64,000 nt of DNA from Rutidosis leptorrhynchoides (lineage: Eukaryota > Streptophyta > Magnoliopsida > Asterales > Asteraceae), in assembly GCF_046630445.1 (NCBI RefSeq), contig NC_092341.1, forward strand, positions 31,634,001 to 31,698,000, in the 5' to 3' direction. Under the pieces are notes generated by a model. The model worked only from the letters and a program-made list of their open reading frames with translations. It had not been told where the DNA came from and searched no databases. The translations under genes and the position numbers were made by a program. This document shows, piece after piece, positions 22,872 through 37,000 of the stretch. Numbering within the stretch: position 1 is the first letter of the stretch; every line of letters starts with the position of its first letter.

Positions 22872-23517
22872 CTGAAATACAGATTAAAAAAGATCAGATT
22901 CTAGATGATATATACCTTGCATGCATCATAGACATTTGAAAAAATAAAATAAAAACCAAGTCATAACACAGGATAGAAAGAATTAAAGTATAGAGTTGGC
23001 AGTCGGAAATAATAAAGCTAACCTGGGAGAAATATAGAAATCACTGTAACATTTCTTCAACTGAGTTGGGACATAATTCACAAGCTTTCTTTTCCTAAGA
23101 TTAATCGTCTAATCAATCAATGTGAATAAAGAACAATACGTACACAACAACAAAAAAGTCAATGGAAAAGATTTTAAACCAAAAAATTATAAAGATTAAG
23201 GGACCATTTTCAAATTCTTACTTGATGGTGTTGATCTGCTTATTTCAAAAACACTAATGACCCAACATTGAGCCTGCCATCCACCATAAAATAACCAGTG
23301 CCACATCCAAAGAAACATATTAAACCAAACTAACTCAGGGTAAAAAGCTTTAAACATAGAAATGTAAAAAAGCAAGTGATTATGACTTTGAATTTGGATT
23401 TTGTTTTAAACAATTAAAAAAATAGCACTTACAATGCAATATGTATGCTCTATAATGATATACCTTGTCCACTACAAAAACCTGCAATATGTATGCTCTA
23501 TAGACATACATTTTCCA
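22872..23517. other. Intron or intergenic DNA with small local repeats
   Basis: No coding exon was recognised. Near 23430-23510 a short unit (GCAATATGTATGCTCTAT) occurs twice, and a third time at 24546 just past the solo LTR, so the solo LTR inserted into a small local duplication. Confidence 0.4.
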
Positions 23518-23522
23518 CTTAC

Positions 23523-24233
23523 TGTTGGGATTTAACAAGTTTGAAACTCTTAAAACCATTTAAGAATCATTATAAAACGGAAGCGTGAAATTACCAATTT
23601 AACTTGTTATCATTGAACCAATTAAAGCTAAATCCCATCTTGGATCAAGTTGTGAAATGATGCTTACTAATTAACAAGAAAGGAAGAGTGTTTATACCTC
23701 TTTAATGGTGGATATTGTGCTGAATTTGGACAGCAGCAAGCTTGGAATATGATGGTGAAAGCAAGCTCCAAAGTGATGAAACCTCAAGGAGAAATACCCC
23801 AAACTATACACCAACACTTAGCCTTTAGTTAGGATTTTGTTACCACTTGAAATTTAGCTTGCAACTCACAAATAAACTCTCTTTCTCACCCTCTACCTCT
23901 CGGCCAGATTCAGCAGAAAACAAGAGTGCAGAATGCAGTTTTGATTAGAGAGTTTATGTGTGTTACAAGTGCCTTTTTAGTCAAAACCATAGGTAAACTA
24001 AATAGGCATGTATCTTAAGAATTGTGTAGCCTTAAAAGTCACAAAATTAATCATAGGTGATCCCTTGTTTCCCTCAAAAACCGTCACCCTTAGGGGTTAT
24101 TTTAATCAAGGGAACTTTTTTTATAAAACAAGATAAATCCCATGTTTTAAATTAAGTTACTTGAATATTTATAAACCAATTTATAAATCATAACACAACA
24201 TAATTATTTAAACCTATAAATAATTAAATTCTT

Positions 24234-24332
<99 letters not shown>

Positions 24333-24540
24333 TATCCAAATAATTTATCTCAAGTGGTAATACTTTAGAAAACCGATTTTCTAAAGTTCAAGTGTCGTGT
24401 ATTTATATTAACGATCCAATCGTTAATATCAAATATGTATAGAGTGTTGGTAAGCTTGTTATTGGGTATGACCCGACTTGGATCATAACACATTAGCCAC
24501 ATTAATTTAATATGTCTCTCGGGCATACGAAATACCTTCA
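23523..24540 (+). mobile_element. Solo LTR, 1,018 bp, unassigned family
   Basis: It starts TGTTGGGATTTAAC and ends AATACCTTCA, flanked by the 5-bp duplication CTTAC at 23518-23522 and 24541-24545. TG...CA ends, a perfect duplication and no internal coding region define a solo LTR. The TGTTGGGA start is common in copia LTRs, so that lineage is favoured but not proven. It carries a long (AT)n run at 24237-24329. Orientation is set only by the TG/CA ends and is uncertain. Confidence 0.8.
24237..24329. repeat. (AT)n microsatellite
   Basis: About 46 AT units within the solo LTR. Confidence 0.95.
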
Positions 24541-24545
24541 CTTAC

Positions 24546-26688
24546 AATGCAATATGTATGCTCTATTAAGACATACCTTGTCCAATATAAAAATACTGAA
24601 CCATAAACTGTCCTGAAAACCGTTGATCCTATGCGTTATCAAACCGTTGTGTAATGCACATAGCAAAGATAAATTGCATTACTACACAACTCACTCTCTC
24701 GGGTCGATTACTTCATTAGCAGTTAATAGAAAGATTATAGAAAAATATAACGTCAAAAAAGGAAGCAATCTTATGACTACGGCGAACAAAAAATTAGAGA
24801 AACCAAATAGCAGTAATTGCGTAAACTACGACCTTGGTCGAAAGAGGAACTCACAGATTTTAATGTGCGAGCAACAGGAGTTTAATAGGCGAAACACCAA
24901 CAGCTACATACATAAACATAAACAGCATAACAAAGCACAAACAAATCCCTTGAATAGTAAAAATATAAATATACAGATAACTATATATAAAACACAAAAT
25001 CTAGTGACACAACTATCATTCCTAACACATGTTGTCTTAACAGGTACTTTCGTTATCTTCCAAGTGGGCTTACACAGCCATCACCACTTACACCAGCAAT
25101 GATGGGAAAACAGCCACCATAGACTTGTTATGTCTTTGTTTAGGTGCCATTATAAAAGAAACATATATCGAGCAATCTTTCGCTCGAACCCAAACAACAA
25201 AAAGAAAACATAGACGAAGACAATAACTCCACAAACACAAATAACATCATAAAACCACATATCAATAACGAATAAGAAAATAAAGTAATAATTAAGAGTA
25301 GCCATAACGGATTAAACACATTTAGCCTGCAGGAAAGAGATCCCAACTCTTGAATGTCGTTTGATGGAGTAATACGACCAAAATACGGTGTTCTTTTAGT
25401 ATATAAGAGAAATAATTGAAATAGGGAGCTTCAATGCTACCCATGAAAGTATTTGCAATCTTCAATTTTAGTTTTCAACTATGAACGAACTCAAGAGTAC
25501 CATTGACTAACTGAGTATCAATTCCACATTTATTAAAGTCAACATCTACTAATCCTAAAAGAAAATCAAACAAAAGTAAAAAAAAAAAAAAAACAAACCT
25601 TAAATGGCATTACAAGGTAGATGCTAAAACCTCCAAAAACTTCACACATCTTGGGATATTCAATTTGCATAGAATGTAAATCATCACTGTCCGAACTCAG
25701 AATTTTCATTCATTTACGTTATCTGCATAGACTAAGTATATCGTCAAATATAGTTATGATTAAAAATTTTATCTATAACGCATAGACTTATGAAAATTAA
25801 ATTGTAAAGGTGATGTGAGATCATAAACAGAACTTCAAATTTTTCTGACATGAAAATACAAGGTACCTTTGTTACATGACGAAGAGTAACATCTCTTTTG
25901 AAAAAGCTCTTTCAACAAAGAAAGTAACGAATTCGAAACTACATCTTCAACTTATCTTCCTCTATGAATTAATACCTTTACAGAATTGATGATTAAAGTG
26001 CAAAGCAATAAACAGAAACAATAACATTACAAAAATAGATAGATACCAAAGATTAACAAAAAAAACAAAAATAAGTAAGAAAAAAATGAAGTTGCAGAGA
26101 ACAAACTAACATATCTACAAAATTCTTTCAACAAAGCTGTGATTTGTTAACACTTAACCAATTAGTCAATAAAAAAAGAAGACGAACATAAACAGGTTTA
26201 AATGATTGAATTAACTTACAAACCGATGTAAATTTTTTTTAGAAAAAAGCATAATTTTGTAAATCAAAAATCCAATCATAAAAAAATAAAAATTGGGTAA
26301 ATCAACATAATGATCGATTAGTTAAGAACTAATTAACACGGTTGCATATCTAATCAGTCTTCAAGACAAGCGATTAAACCCTAATCAGTCTTTAAATTTC
26401 AAAATCACCAAGATGTGTCCCACCAAAATTGAAGAACGATATACAGATTTTAATCTGACAAAAAAAAACAAATAGAAATCAGAAAAGAGACGTGCGTACC
26501 TGATAAATTACCGGAGATTTGAATCGAGCGATTATGATTAACCGCTAAATATTATAATTAACTAATTACAGCCTCTAATCATAAGGCGGAACAAAAGAAA
26601 TAATTAGGGCAAAAATAAAATAAGGATCACATCCAAATAGATATAGCACCGACAATTAGATTTCAGGAAAAAGAGTATGAAATTAAGG
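24546..26688. other. Intergenic DNA, no supported gene
   Basis: The largest open frame (24623-25102, 159 codons) is Asn/Lys/Thr-rich and composition-like, with no domain. On the minus strand, a stretch at about 26500-26600 ends in a good donor (CAG|GTACGC) and might be a non-coding first exon belonging to the porin fragment. Otherwise I see nothing. Confidence 0.4.
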
Positions 26689-26693
26689 TATGT

Positions 26694-29600
26694 TGAAATG
26701 TCCCGTTCTTATTGATTAAAAACGTTCCATATTAATTGATTTCGTTGCGAGGTTTTGACCTCTATATGAGACGTTTTTCAAAGACTGCATTCATTTTTAA
26801 AACAAACCATAACCTTTATTTCATAAATAAAGGTTTAAAAAGCTTTACGTAGATTATCAAATAATGATAATCTAAAATATCCTGTTTACACACGACCATT
26901 ACATAATGGTTTACAATACAAATATGTTACATCGAAATCAGTTTCTTGAATGCAGTTTTTACACAATATCATACAAACATGGACTCCAAATCTTGTCCTT
27001 ATTTTAGTATGCAACAGCGGAAGCTCTTAATATTCACCTGAGAATAAACATGCTTTAAACGTCAACAAAAATGTTGGTGAGTTATAGGTTTAACCTATAT
27101 ATATCAAATCGTAACAATAGACCACAAGATTTCATATTTCAATACACATCCCATACATAGAGATAAAAATCATTCATATGGTGAACACCTGGTAACCGAC
27201 AATAACAAGATGCATATATAAGAATATCCCCATCATTCCGGGACACCCTTCGGATATGATATAAATTTCGAAGTACTAAAGCATCCGGTACTTTGGATGG
27301 GGTTTGTTAGGCCCAATAGATCTATCTTTAGGATTCGCGTCAATTAGGGTGTCTGTTCCCTAATTCTTAGATTACCAGACTTAATAAAAAGGGGCATATT
27401 CGATTTCGATAATTCAACCATAGAATGTAGTTTCACGTACTTGTGTCTATTTTGTAAATCATTTATAAAACTTGCATGTATTCTCATCCCAAAAATATTA
27501 GATTTTAAAAGTGGGACTATAACTCACTTTCACAGATTTTTACTTCGTCGGGAAGTAAGACTTGGCCACTGTTGATTCACGAACCTATAACAATATATAC
27601 ATATATATTAAAGTATGTTCAAAATATATTTACAACACTTTTAATATATTTTGATGTTTTAAGTTTATTAAGTCAGCTGTCCTCGTTAGTAACCTATAAC
27701 TAGTTGTCCACAGTTAGATGTACAAAAATAAATCGATAAATATTATCTTGAATCAATCCACGACCCAGTGTATACGTATCTCAGTATTGATCACAACTCA
27801 AACTATATATATTTTGGAATCAACCTCAACCCTGTATAGCTAACTCCAACATTCACATATAGAGTGTCTATGGTTGTTCCGAAATATATATAGATGTGTC
27901 GACATGATAGGTCGAAACATTGTATACGTGTCTATGGTATCTCAAGATTACATAATATACAATACAAGTTGATTAAGTTATGGTTGGAATAGATTTGTTA
28001 CCAATTTTCACGTAGCTAAAATGAGAAAAATTATCCAATCTTGTTTTACCCATAACTTCTTCATTTTAAATCCGTTTTGAGTGAATCAAATTGCTATGAT
28101 TTCATATTGAACTCTATTTTATGAATCTAAACAGAAAAAGTATAGGTTTATAGTCGGAAAAATAAGTTACAAGTCATTTTTGTAAAGGTAGTCATTTCAG
28201 TCGAAAGAACGACGTCTAGATGACCATTTTAGAAAACATACTTCCACTTTGAGTTTAACCATAATTTTTGGATATAGTTTCATGTTCATAATAAAAATCA
28301 TTTTCTCAGAATAACAACTTTTAAATCAAAGTTTATCATAGTTTTTAATTAACTAACCCAAAACAGCCCGCGGTGTTACTACGACGGCGTAAATCCGGTT
28401 TTACGGTGTTTTTCGTGTTTCCAGGTTTTAAATCATTAAGTTAGCATATCATATAGATATATAACATGTGTTTAGTTGATTTTAAAAGTCAAGTTAGAAG
28501 GATTAACTTTTATTTGCGAACAAGTTTAGAATTAACTAAACTATGTTCTAGTGATTACAAGTTTAAACCTTCGAATAAGATAGCTTTATATGTATGAATC
28601 GAATGATGTTATGAACATCATTACTACCTTAATTTCCTTGGATAAACCTACTGGAAAAGAGAAAAATGGATCTAGCTTCAATGGATCCTTGGATGGCTCG
28701 AAGTTCTTGAAGCAGAATCATGACACGAAAACAAGTTCAAGTAAGATCATCACTTGAAATAAGATTGTTATAGTTATAGAAATTGAACCAAAGTTTGAAT
28801 ATGATTATTACCTTGTATTAGAATGATAACCTACTGTAAGAAACAAAGATTTCTTGAGGTTGGATGATCACCTTACAAGATTGGAAGTGAGCTAGCAAAC
28901 TTGAAAGTATTCTTGATTTTATGAAACTAGAACTTTTGGAATTTATGAAGAACACTTAGAACTTGAAGATAGAACTTGAGAGAGATCAATTAGATGAAGA
29001 AAATTGAAGAATGAAAGTGTTTGTAGGTGTTTTTGGTCGTTGGTGTATGGATTAGATATAAAGGATATGTAATTTTGTTTTCATGTAAATAAGTCATGAA
29101 TGATTACTCATATTTTTGTAATTTTATGAGATATTTCATACTAGTTGCCAAATGATGGTTCCCACATGTGTTAGGTGACTCACATGGGCTGCTAAGAGCT
29201 GATCATTGGAGTGTATATACCAATAGTACATACATCTAAAAGCTGTGTATTGTACGAGTACGAATACGGGTGCATACGAGTAGAATTGTTGATGAAACTG
29301 AACGAGGATGTAATTGTAAGCATTTTTGTTAAGTAGAAGTATTTTGATAAGTGTATTGAAGTCTTTCAAAAGTGTATAAATACATATTAAAACACTACAT
29401 GTATATACATTTTAACTGAGTCGTTAAGTCATCGTTAGTCGTTACATGTAAGTGTTGTTTTGAAACCTTTAGGTTAACGATCATGTTAAATGTTGTTAAC
29501 CCAATGTTTATAATATCAAATGAGATTTTAAATTATTATATTATCATGATATTATCATGTATGAATATCTCTTAATATGATATATATACATTAAATGTCT

Positions 29601-29945
29601 TTACAACGATAATCGTTACATATATGTCTCGTTTAAAAATCATTAAGTTAGTAGTCTTGTTTTTACATATGTAGTTCATTGTTAATATACTTTATGATAT
29701 GTTTTCTTATCATATTATCATGTTAACTATATATATATATCCATATATATGTCATCATATAGTTTTTACAAGTTTTAACGTTCGTGAATCACCGATCAAC
29801 TTGGGTGGTCAATTGTCTATATGAAACATATTTCAATTAATCAAGTCTTAACAAGTTTGATTGCTTAACATGTTGGAAACATTTAATCATGTAAATATCA
29901 ATCTCAATTAATATATATAAACATGGAAAAGTTCGGGTCACTACA
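26694..29945 (-). mobile_element. Copy D: solo LTR of the copy A family
   Basis: This is a 3,252-bp LTR on the minus strand, from TGAAATGTCCCG to GGGTCACTACA on the plus strand, flanked by the 5-bp duplication TATGT (26689-26693 and 29946-29950). It is close in sequence and length to the copy A LTRs. No internal region is present, so it is the product of recombination between the two LTRs of a former full element. It lies about 200 bp upstream of the possible first exon of the porin fragment and in the same orientation. Confidence 0.95.
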
Positions 29946-29950
29946 TATGT

Positions 29951-30297
29951 GACAGGCCGTGCGGTAATTTAAGGTTTCTCAAAATCATTGGGAAATCGTT
30001 TCTGAAGAAAAATCGTTTCAGGCGAAAAATGCAGGTCGGCGGTTGAAGAAAATGGAAAAAAGGGAGAGGAATCGCTGAATGGTTGAGACATAATGTGGAA
30101 CGGAGGGTTTCCTCAATTTTTGATGGTTTAATTTAAAAAAAAGGGAAAATCAGAGAAGCTAGACACGTGGCGTATGGAAAAGTTATGGGAGATGTGGGTC
30201 TGACACATTGGATGTAAGCATCATGCTTTATGTGAGGAAGGGATTGTAAACCGAGATCTAGCTTTTGTCTAATTTAAGACTCGAGATGGATGCTAAA
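29951..30297. other. No recognised gene
   Basis: Unique-looking sequence between solo LTR D and the poly(T) that marks the LINE end. No coding signal. Confidence 0.4.
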
Positions 30298-31833
30298 TTT
30301 TTTTTTGAAAAGCAAGAAGGACTTATATTAAACAATCACGAATAGTACATGGTTGACTGGGCAACCTTAACAACACGATACATCACGAAAGAAATAGAGA
30401 AAACAAATTACACCGCCCTAAGCTAATTGCAAAGATTGCAACTAAAAAAAAGAGAGAAAAACTAAGGTTGTGAGAACCATTGAAGCCAATCCATAATATG
30501 ATCCTTGCAACTTCATGAAATCTAATCGTATGAAAGAACTTGAACCTCGCTAAATAAAGATGGGACCGTCTCGAGCTTATTCTTGAACACCTTTGCATTT
30601 CTATTCTTCCATAGAATGTAGCAAACCACCCAACAAACATCTTGCCATTGGTTCCTTTTGTGATCATGTGCTACGTAGCCAAAGGTACCATTAAAAATAT
30701 CCTCATACCCGAATAAAGCCGAATTATACCCCCACCATTTAAGGACTTTCGCCCATACGTCTTTGGCCATTTGACAAGAAAAAAGTATATCTTCCACCGT
30801 CTCAATGTCACCATCACAAATCGGACATCTCACGCTGTTCAAATCGATGCCCCGTTTATCAAACTCGAACCTTACCGGTATACGACCTAATCTCGCCCGC
30901 CAAATAAACACCTCTACTTTTTTGGAACCAAACCATTTCGCAACGACTCAATTGAATTAACTGCACGTGGTAGGATGACTTTGTCCACTAGAACCGAACA
31001 GTCCTTGACCGTATATGTACCCTTCGAATTGAGATTCCAGCTCCAACAGTCTTTTTTATCTTCGATCAGCTGCAAGTTCCGAACAGTATCTCGCAATTCA
31101 ATTAGTTCACTATTCGTTCGTCCCATAGGTGGATAGGCCCAATTGCCGAGCCCATCTCCCTTAAATTCTTCGATTTTGTTACTGATGTTGATATCTTTGT
31201 CAATCTCGAGCCTGTATAATCTTTTGAATCTGTCTTTGAAGCTTGCGTTCCCCACCCAAATGTCATTCCAAAAAGAGGTGCTTTTTCCCGTCCCCGATCA
31301 AGAGTATGAAAGACTTAGAGAAAGAAATCCCTAACCCGTCCACATGTTTTCCTGCAACACAAATAGAATTCCAAACGCTAGCGTTTGGTTTTCGGAAAAG
31401 CCCGTTTCCAAGCACAAGACCTCCATTAGAACCATAAATGCTACGAATTACGGTGACCCACAAAGTGTTAGTTTCGATTTTAAACCTCCACCACCACTTA
31501 CAAAGAAGAGCTAAATTTTTACTTTTTAAGGACATGATATTTAAACCTCCTTCTTCATGAGGAAGAAGGATTTTTTCCCACTTAACCCATGACATTTTAG
31601 AGTTAGAACCCGTCCCGCCCCAAAAAAAATTCCGTCTCACACTCTCGAGAGAATTTAGCACATAAGTAGGGGCACGAAAGAGCGAGAATTAATAGAGAGG
31701 TAGGCTAGAGAGAACCGACTTAACTAAAGTTAACCGTCCACCGAATGAAATCATTTTTGCTCTCCAATCCGCTAACCTCTTGTTAAATTTCTCGATCACC
31801 GGGGACCAATCATTCAATTTCTTCATCTTATTA
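30298..31833 (-). pseudogene. LINE retrotransposon, 3' part of ORF2 with poly(A) end
   Basis: On the minus strand this is the end of a plant L1-type LINE. Nine T at 30298-30306 are its poly(A) tail. Going upstream come a zf-RVT-like region (CPICDGDIETVEDILFSC in 30522-30911), then a stretch with GNASFKDRFKRLYRLEIDKD (30914-31255), then LNSLESVRRNFFWGG (31263-31661), then GGRLTLVKSVLSSLP. At 31833 the frame continues at 53154 after removal of element E and one TATTA copy (PVGN then KMKKL). Frameshifts near 31260 and 30912 and a stop after SSLPLY make it a pseudogene. Confidence 0.9.
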
Positions 31834-32271
31834 TATAACAACCCTCACTTTTCGACTTCCGATTTTACTAAAATACCTAGAGTTGTTATATACGAATAAA
31901 TTTAACGTTGACCGAATAAACGTACGCTTAAAATAAATAATATAATTATAAATATTATAAATAAGATTATGATATATAATATAACATAATTACATCAATG
32001 AATATATATATAATATTTATATTACTTTTGTTATTTAGTTAATAGAATATATAATTAACTAAATAATAAATAATATTATAACATTTATAAAACTAATAAA
32101 AACTATAAATTAATAATCATAAATTTTAATTTTTATAAAAACTAAATATAATAATAATTTTTATATAAAATTCGTATTTAATAATTAAACAAATATAGAA
32201 ATAAAATGTTTAGAAATATATTAAACATTTTTTTTTTAGAATTTTATACAAAATAAAAATAAAAACTATAT

Positions 32272-32777
32272 CTACTTTTAATAAATAAATACAAAAATAT
32301 AAACTACTTTTTCTTTTAAGATTTACTTTTAATAAAAATACAAACTACTTTTCTTTTAAGATTTACTTTTAATAAAAATACAAACTACTTTTTATTATTT
32401 TAACTTTTAAGATTTACTTTTAATAAAAATACAAACTACTTTTTCTTATTTTAACTTTTAAGATTTACTTTTAATAAAAATACAAACTACTTTTTCTTAT
32501 TTTAACTTTTAAGATTTTACTTTTAATAAAAATACAAACTACTTTTTCTTATTTTAACTTTTAATATTTTACTTTTAATAAAAATACAAACTACTTTTTC
32601 TTATTTTAACTTTTAAGATTTAGTTTTAATAAAAATACAAAATACTTTTTCTTATTTTAACTTTTAAGATTTTACTTTTAATAAAAATACAAACTACTTT
32701 TTCTTATTTTAACTTTTAAGATTTACTTTTAATAAAAATACAAAATACTTTTTCTTATTTTAACTTTTAAGATTTAC
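32272..32777 (+). repeat. Tandem array of ~51-bp units in E 5' LTR
   Basis: About ten AT-rich units built around ACTTTTAATAAAAATACAAA and CTACTTTTTCTTATTTT, the first two shorter, ending about 40 bp before the TATA box. The position suggests U3 promoter or enhancer repeats. Confidence 0.9.
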
Positions 32778-32816
32778 TTATTTTATTTTAATTTTTTTTT
32801 ACCTAACATTTTCAAC

Positions 32817-32824
32817 TATAAATA
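32817..32824 (+). promoter_or_regulatory. TATA box of element E 5' LTR
   Basis: TATAAATA is followed by a CT-rich leader-like region (CTTAATCTCTCATTTCTCTC), as in plant core promoters. Confidence 0.55.
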
Positions 32825-33698
32825 CCACATACATTTCTCATTTCAAACTTACACCTTAATCTCTCATTTCTCTCTTAAGAACTACTTCTAGTTGATATCT
32901 CGGTCACTTACTTGCTTTACTTTCCTTTCTTGCGTGGAATACTTCAACTGCTATTTAAGGTGAGTTTCATTACTCCCTTTTTATATATATTTTTGGGCTG
33001 AGAATACATGTGTTGTTTTATAAATGTTTTACGAAATAGGCACAAGTACTAAAACTAATTCTATGTGGGTTTAAACCAGAAATATACCCTTAGCTTGGTA
33101 ACATTAAACTACCTGTCTATGTACGGTAGGCGCGAATCCTAAAGATAGATCTATTGGGCCTGACAACCCTATCCTGACTATGGGATGCTTTAGTACTTCG
33201 AGGTTTATATAACACACCTGATTCGGTGTACTTTCAGAGGGTAAAACATGAACGTTAAGGCTTGTTACCGGGTGCCTACAACTTATAGAATGCTTTTATA
33301 CACTTGCTAGTGTACGGATATTTATGAAACTGAAATCTTGTGGCCTATTATTATAACAGAAATGATTGATTTTGATAAACTAATGAACTCACCAACCTTT
33401 TTGGTTGACACTTTAAGCATGTTTTGTCTCAGGTGACGAATAAGATGATTGCCATGATTGCTACCTGATTAATTGAATGCTGCTACATGGAGTCTTCATT
33501 TCATTACATTTACTTTGCATTAAGACTATTATTATTATTTCAGTTTAAATTTGATGTAAAACTTTTAATGCTTCCGCTGTTTTATTAATAAATGTTTTAT
33601 TCAAAACGTCTCATATAGAGTCGTTCTCGTATATACAACTGTGATTTGATATAATTAGTCACAAATACCCTAGGCCCTATTTTGGGGGTGTGAAAGAT

Positions 33699-33710
33699 TG
33701 GTATCAGAGC
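33699..33710 (+). other. Primer-binding site of element E
   Basis: TGGTATCAGAGC, the exact complement of the plant initiator-Met tRNA 3' end, starts 3 bases after the LTR. Confidence 0.9.
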
Positions 33711-34034
33711 AGGTTGTTGTAGAGAACCAGGATTGCATTTTATGTGTGCCTTATACAATTAGGTACCTTAGCAATGTAGGACTACAACTTTCCTTGACCA
33801 TAGTGCCTTTAATTGATAAATGCTACACTATACCTTAGAAACTGTACTTAAATCTTAAGATTTTAACATACACGATAATGTGAAATTACTCGAACGTCAA
33901 CGCTACTTAAGGCCTAGGGTGATCCTTGGTACCACTATGGGACGCTTGTGGATTTCGAATGCCAAACTTAGATTTTGGTCGAGAATTCCTGGGCCAACCG
34001 GTAACAATTGATCATTCAAGTGACTCGACGGTGG
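33711..34034 (+). other. Element E leader, left of copy B
   Basis: Untranslated interior of E between the PBS and the copy B insertion. No coding signal. It continues at 47488. Confidence 0.7.
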
Positions 34035-37000
34035 CTGAAATGTCCCGTTCTTATTGATTAAAAACGTTCCATATTAATTGATTTCGTTGCGAGGTTTTGA
34101 CCTCTATATGAGACGTTTTTCAAAGACTGCATTCATTTTTAAACAAACCATAACCTTTATTTCATCAATAAAGGTTTAAAAAGCTTTACGTAGATTATCA
34201 AATAATGATAATCTAAAATATCCTGTTTACACACGACCATTACATAATGGTTTACAATACAAATATGTTACAACAAAATAAGTTTCTTGAATGCAGTTTT
34301 TACACAATATCATACAAGCATGGACTCCAAATCTTGTCCTTATTTAAGTATGCGACAGCGGAAGCTCTTAATAATCACCTGAGAATAAACATGCTTAAAA
34401 CGTCAACAAAAATGTTGGTGAGTTATAGGTTTAACCTATATATATCAAATCGTAACAATAGACCACAAGATTTCATATTTCAATACACATCCCATACATA
34501 GAGATAAAAATCATTCATATGGTGAACACCTGGTAACCGACAATAACAAGATGCATATATAAGAATATCCCCATCATTCCGGGACACCCTTCGGATATGA
34601 TATAAATTTCGAAGTACTAAAGCATCCGGTACTTTGGATGGGGTTTGTTAGGCCCAATAGATCTATCTTTAGGATTCGCGTCAATTAGGGTGTCTGTTCC
34701 CTAATTCTTAGATTACCAGACTTAATAAAAAGGGGCATATTCGATTTCGATAATTCAACCATAGAATGTAGTTTCACGTACTTGTGTCTATTTTGTAAAT
34801 CATTTATAAAACCTGCATGTATTCTCATCCCAAAAATATTAGATTTTAAAAGTGGGACTATAACTCACTTTCACAGATTTTTACTTCGTCGGGAAGTAAG
34901 ACTTGGCCACTGGTTGATTCACGAACCTATAACAATATATACATATATATCAAAGTATGTTTAAAATATATTTACAACACTTTTAATATATTTTGATGTT
35001 TTAAGTTTATTAAGTCAGCTGTCCTCGTTAGTAACCTACAACTAGTTGTCCACAGTTAGATGTACAGAAATAAATCGATAAATATTATCTTGAATCAATC
35101 AACGACCCAGTGTATACGTATCTCAGTATTGATCACAACTCAAACTATATATATTTTGGAATCAACCTCAACCCTGTATAGCTAACTCCAACATTCACAT
35201 ATAGAGTGTCTATGGTTGTTCCGAAATATATATAGATGTGTCGACATGATAGGTCGAAACATTGTATACGTGTCTATGGTATCTCAAGATTACATAATAT
35301 ATAATACAAGTTGATTAAGTTATGGTTGGAATAGATTTGTTACCAATTTTCACGTAGCTAAAATGAGAAAAATTATCCAATCTTGTTTTACCCATAACTT
35401 CTTCATTTTAAATCCGTTTTGAGTGAATCAAATTGCTATGGTTTCATATTGAACTCTATTTTATGAATCTAAACAAAAAAAGTATAGGTTTCTAGTCGGA
35501 AAAATAAGTTACAAGTCGTTTTTGTAAAGGTAGTCATTTCAGTCGAAAGAACGACGTCTAGATGACCATTTTAGAAAACATACTTCCACTTTGAGTTTAA
35601 CCATAATTTTTGGATATAGTTTCATGTTCATAATAAAAATCATTTTCTCAGAATAACAACTTTTAAATCAAAGTTTATCATAGTTTTTAATTAACTAACC
35701 CAAAACAGCCCGCGGTGTTACTATGACGGCGTAAATCCGGTTTTACGGTATTTTTCGTGTTTCCAGGTTTTAAATCATTAAGTTAGCATATCATATAGAT
35801 ATAGAACATGTGTTTAGTTGATTTTAAAAGTCAAGTTAGAAGGATTAACTTTTGTTTGCGAACAAGTTTAGAATTAACTAAACTATGTTCTAGTGATTAC
35901 AAGTTTAAACCTTCGAATAAGATAGCTTTATATGTATGAATCGAATGATGTTATGAACATCATTACTACCTTAAGTTCCTTGGATGAACCTACTGGAAAA
36001 GAGAAAAATGGATCTAGCTTCAATGGATCCTTGGATGGCTCAAAGTTCTTGAAGCAAAATCATGACACGAAAACAAGTTCAAGTAAGATCATCACTTGAA
36101 ATAAGATTGTTATAGTTATAGAAATTGAACCAAAGTTTGAATATGATTATTACCTTGTATTAGAATGATAACCTACTGTAAGAAACAAAGATTTCTTGAG
36201 GTTGGATGATCACCTTACAAGATTGGAAGTGAGCTAGCAAACTTGAAAGTATTCTTGATTTTATGAAACTAGAACTTTTGGAATTTATGAAGAACACTTA
36301 GAACTTGAAGATAGAACTTGAGAGAGTTCAATTAGATGAAGAAAATTGAAGAATGAAAGTGTTTGTAGGTGTTTTTGGTCATTGGTGTATGGATTAGATA
36401 TAAAGGATATGTAATTTTGTTTTCATGTAAATAAGTCATGAATGATTACTCATATTTTTGTAATCTTATGAGATATTTCATGCTAGTTGCCAAATGATGG
36501 TTCCCACATGTGTTAGGTGACTCACATGGGCTGCTAAGAGCTGATCATTGGAGTGTATATACCAATAGTACATACATCTAAAAGCTGTGTATTGTACGAG
36601 TACGAATACGGGTGCATACGAGTAGAATTGTTGATGAAACTGAACGAGAATGTAATTGTAAGCATTTTTGTTAAGTAGAAGTATTTTGATAAGTGTATTG
36701 AAGTCTTTCAAAAGTGTATAAATACATATTAAAACACTACGTGTATATACATTTTAACTGAGTCGTTAAGTCATCGTTAGTCGTTACATGTAAGTGTTGT
36801 TTTGAAACCTTTAGGTTAACGATCTTGTTAAATATTGTTAACCCAATGTTTATAATATCAAATGAGATTTTAAATTATTATATTATCATGATATTATGAT
36901 ATATAATATATCTTAGTATGATATATATACAGTTAAATGTCGTTACAACGATAATCGTTACATATATGTCTCGTTTCGAAATCATTAAGTTAGTAGTCTT

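Larger units (their letters stand above)
31834..33695 (+). repeat. Element E 5' LTR
   Basis: It runs from TATAACAACCCTCAC to GTGTGAAA, with the PBS following. It contains a tandem array, a clear TATA box and, from about 33000 to 33640, the block shared with the A-D and G LTRs (GATCTATTGGGCC, GATGCTTTAGTACTTCGAGG, AACTCACCAAC). Confidence 0.9.

Noticed and set aside
24623-25102. A 159-codon frame in the intergenic region
   Set aside because: Low-complexity Asn/Lys/Thr composition, no domain and no splice or promoter context; likely chance in AT-rich DNA.
32272-32777. A CRISPR-like regular repeat array
   Set aside because: Units are contiguous without unique spacers and lie inside a plant LTR; it is an ordinary tandem repeat.
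34247-34501. An 84-codon frame repeated at 44270 and 56527
   Set aside because: It lies in the shared LTR block. Conservation is explained by recent LTR copies, and the strand relation to the element gives no role.
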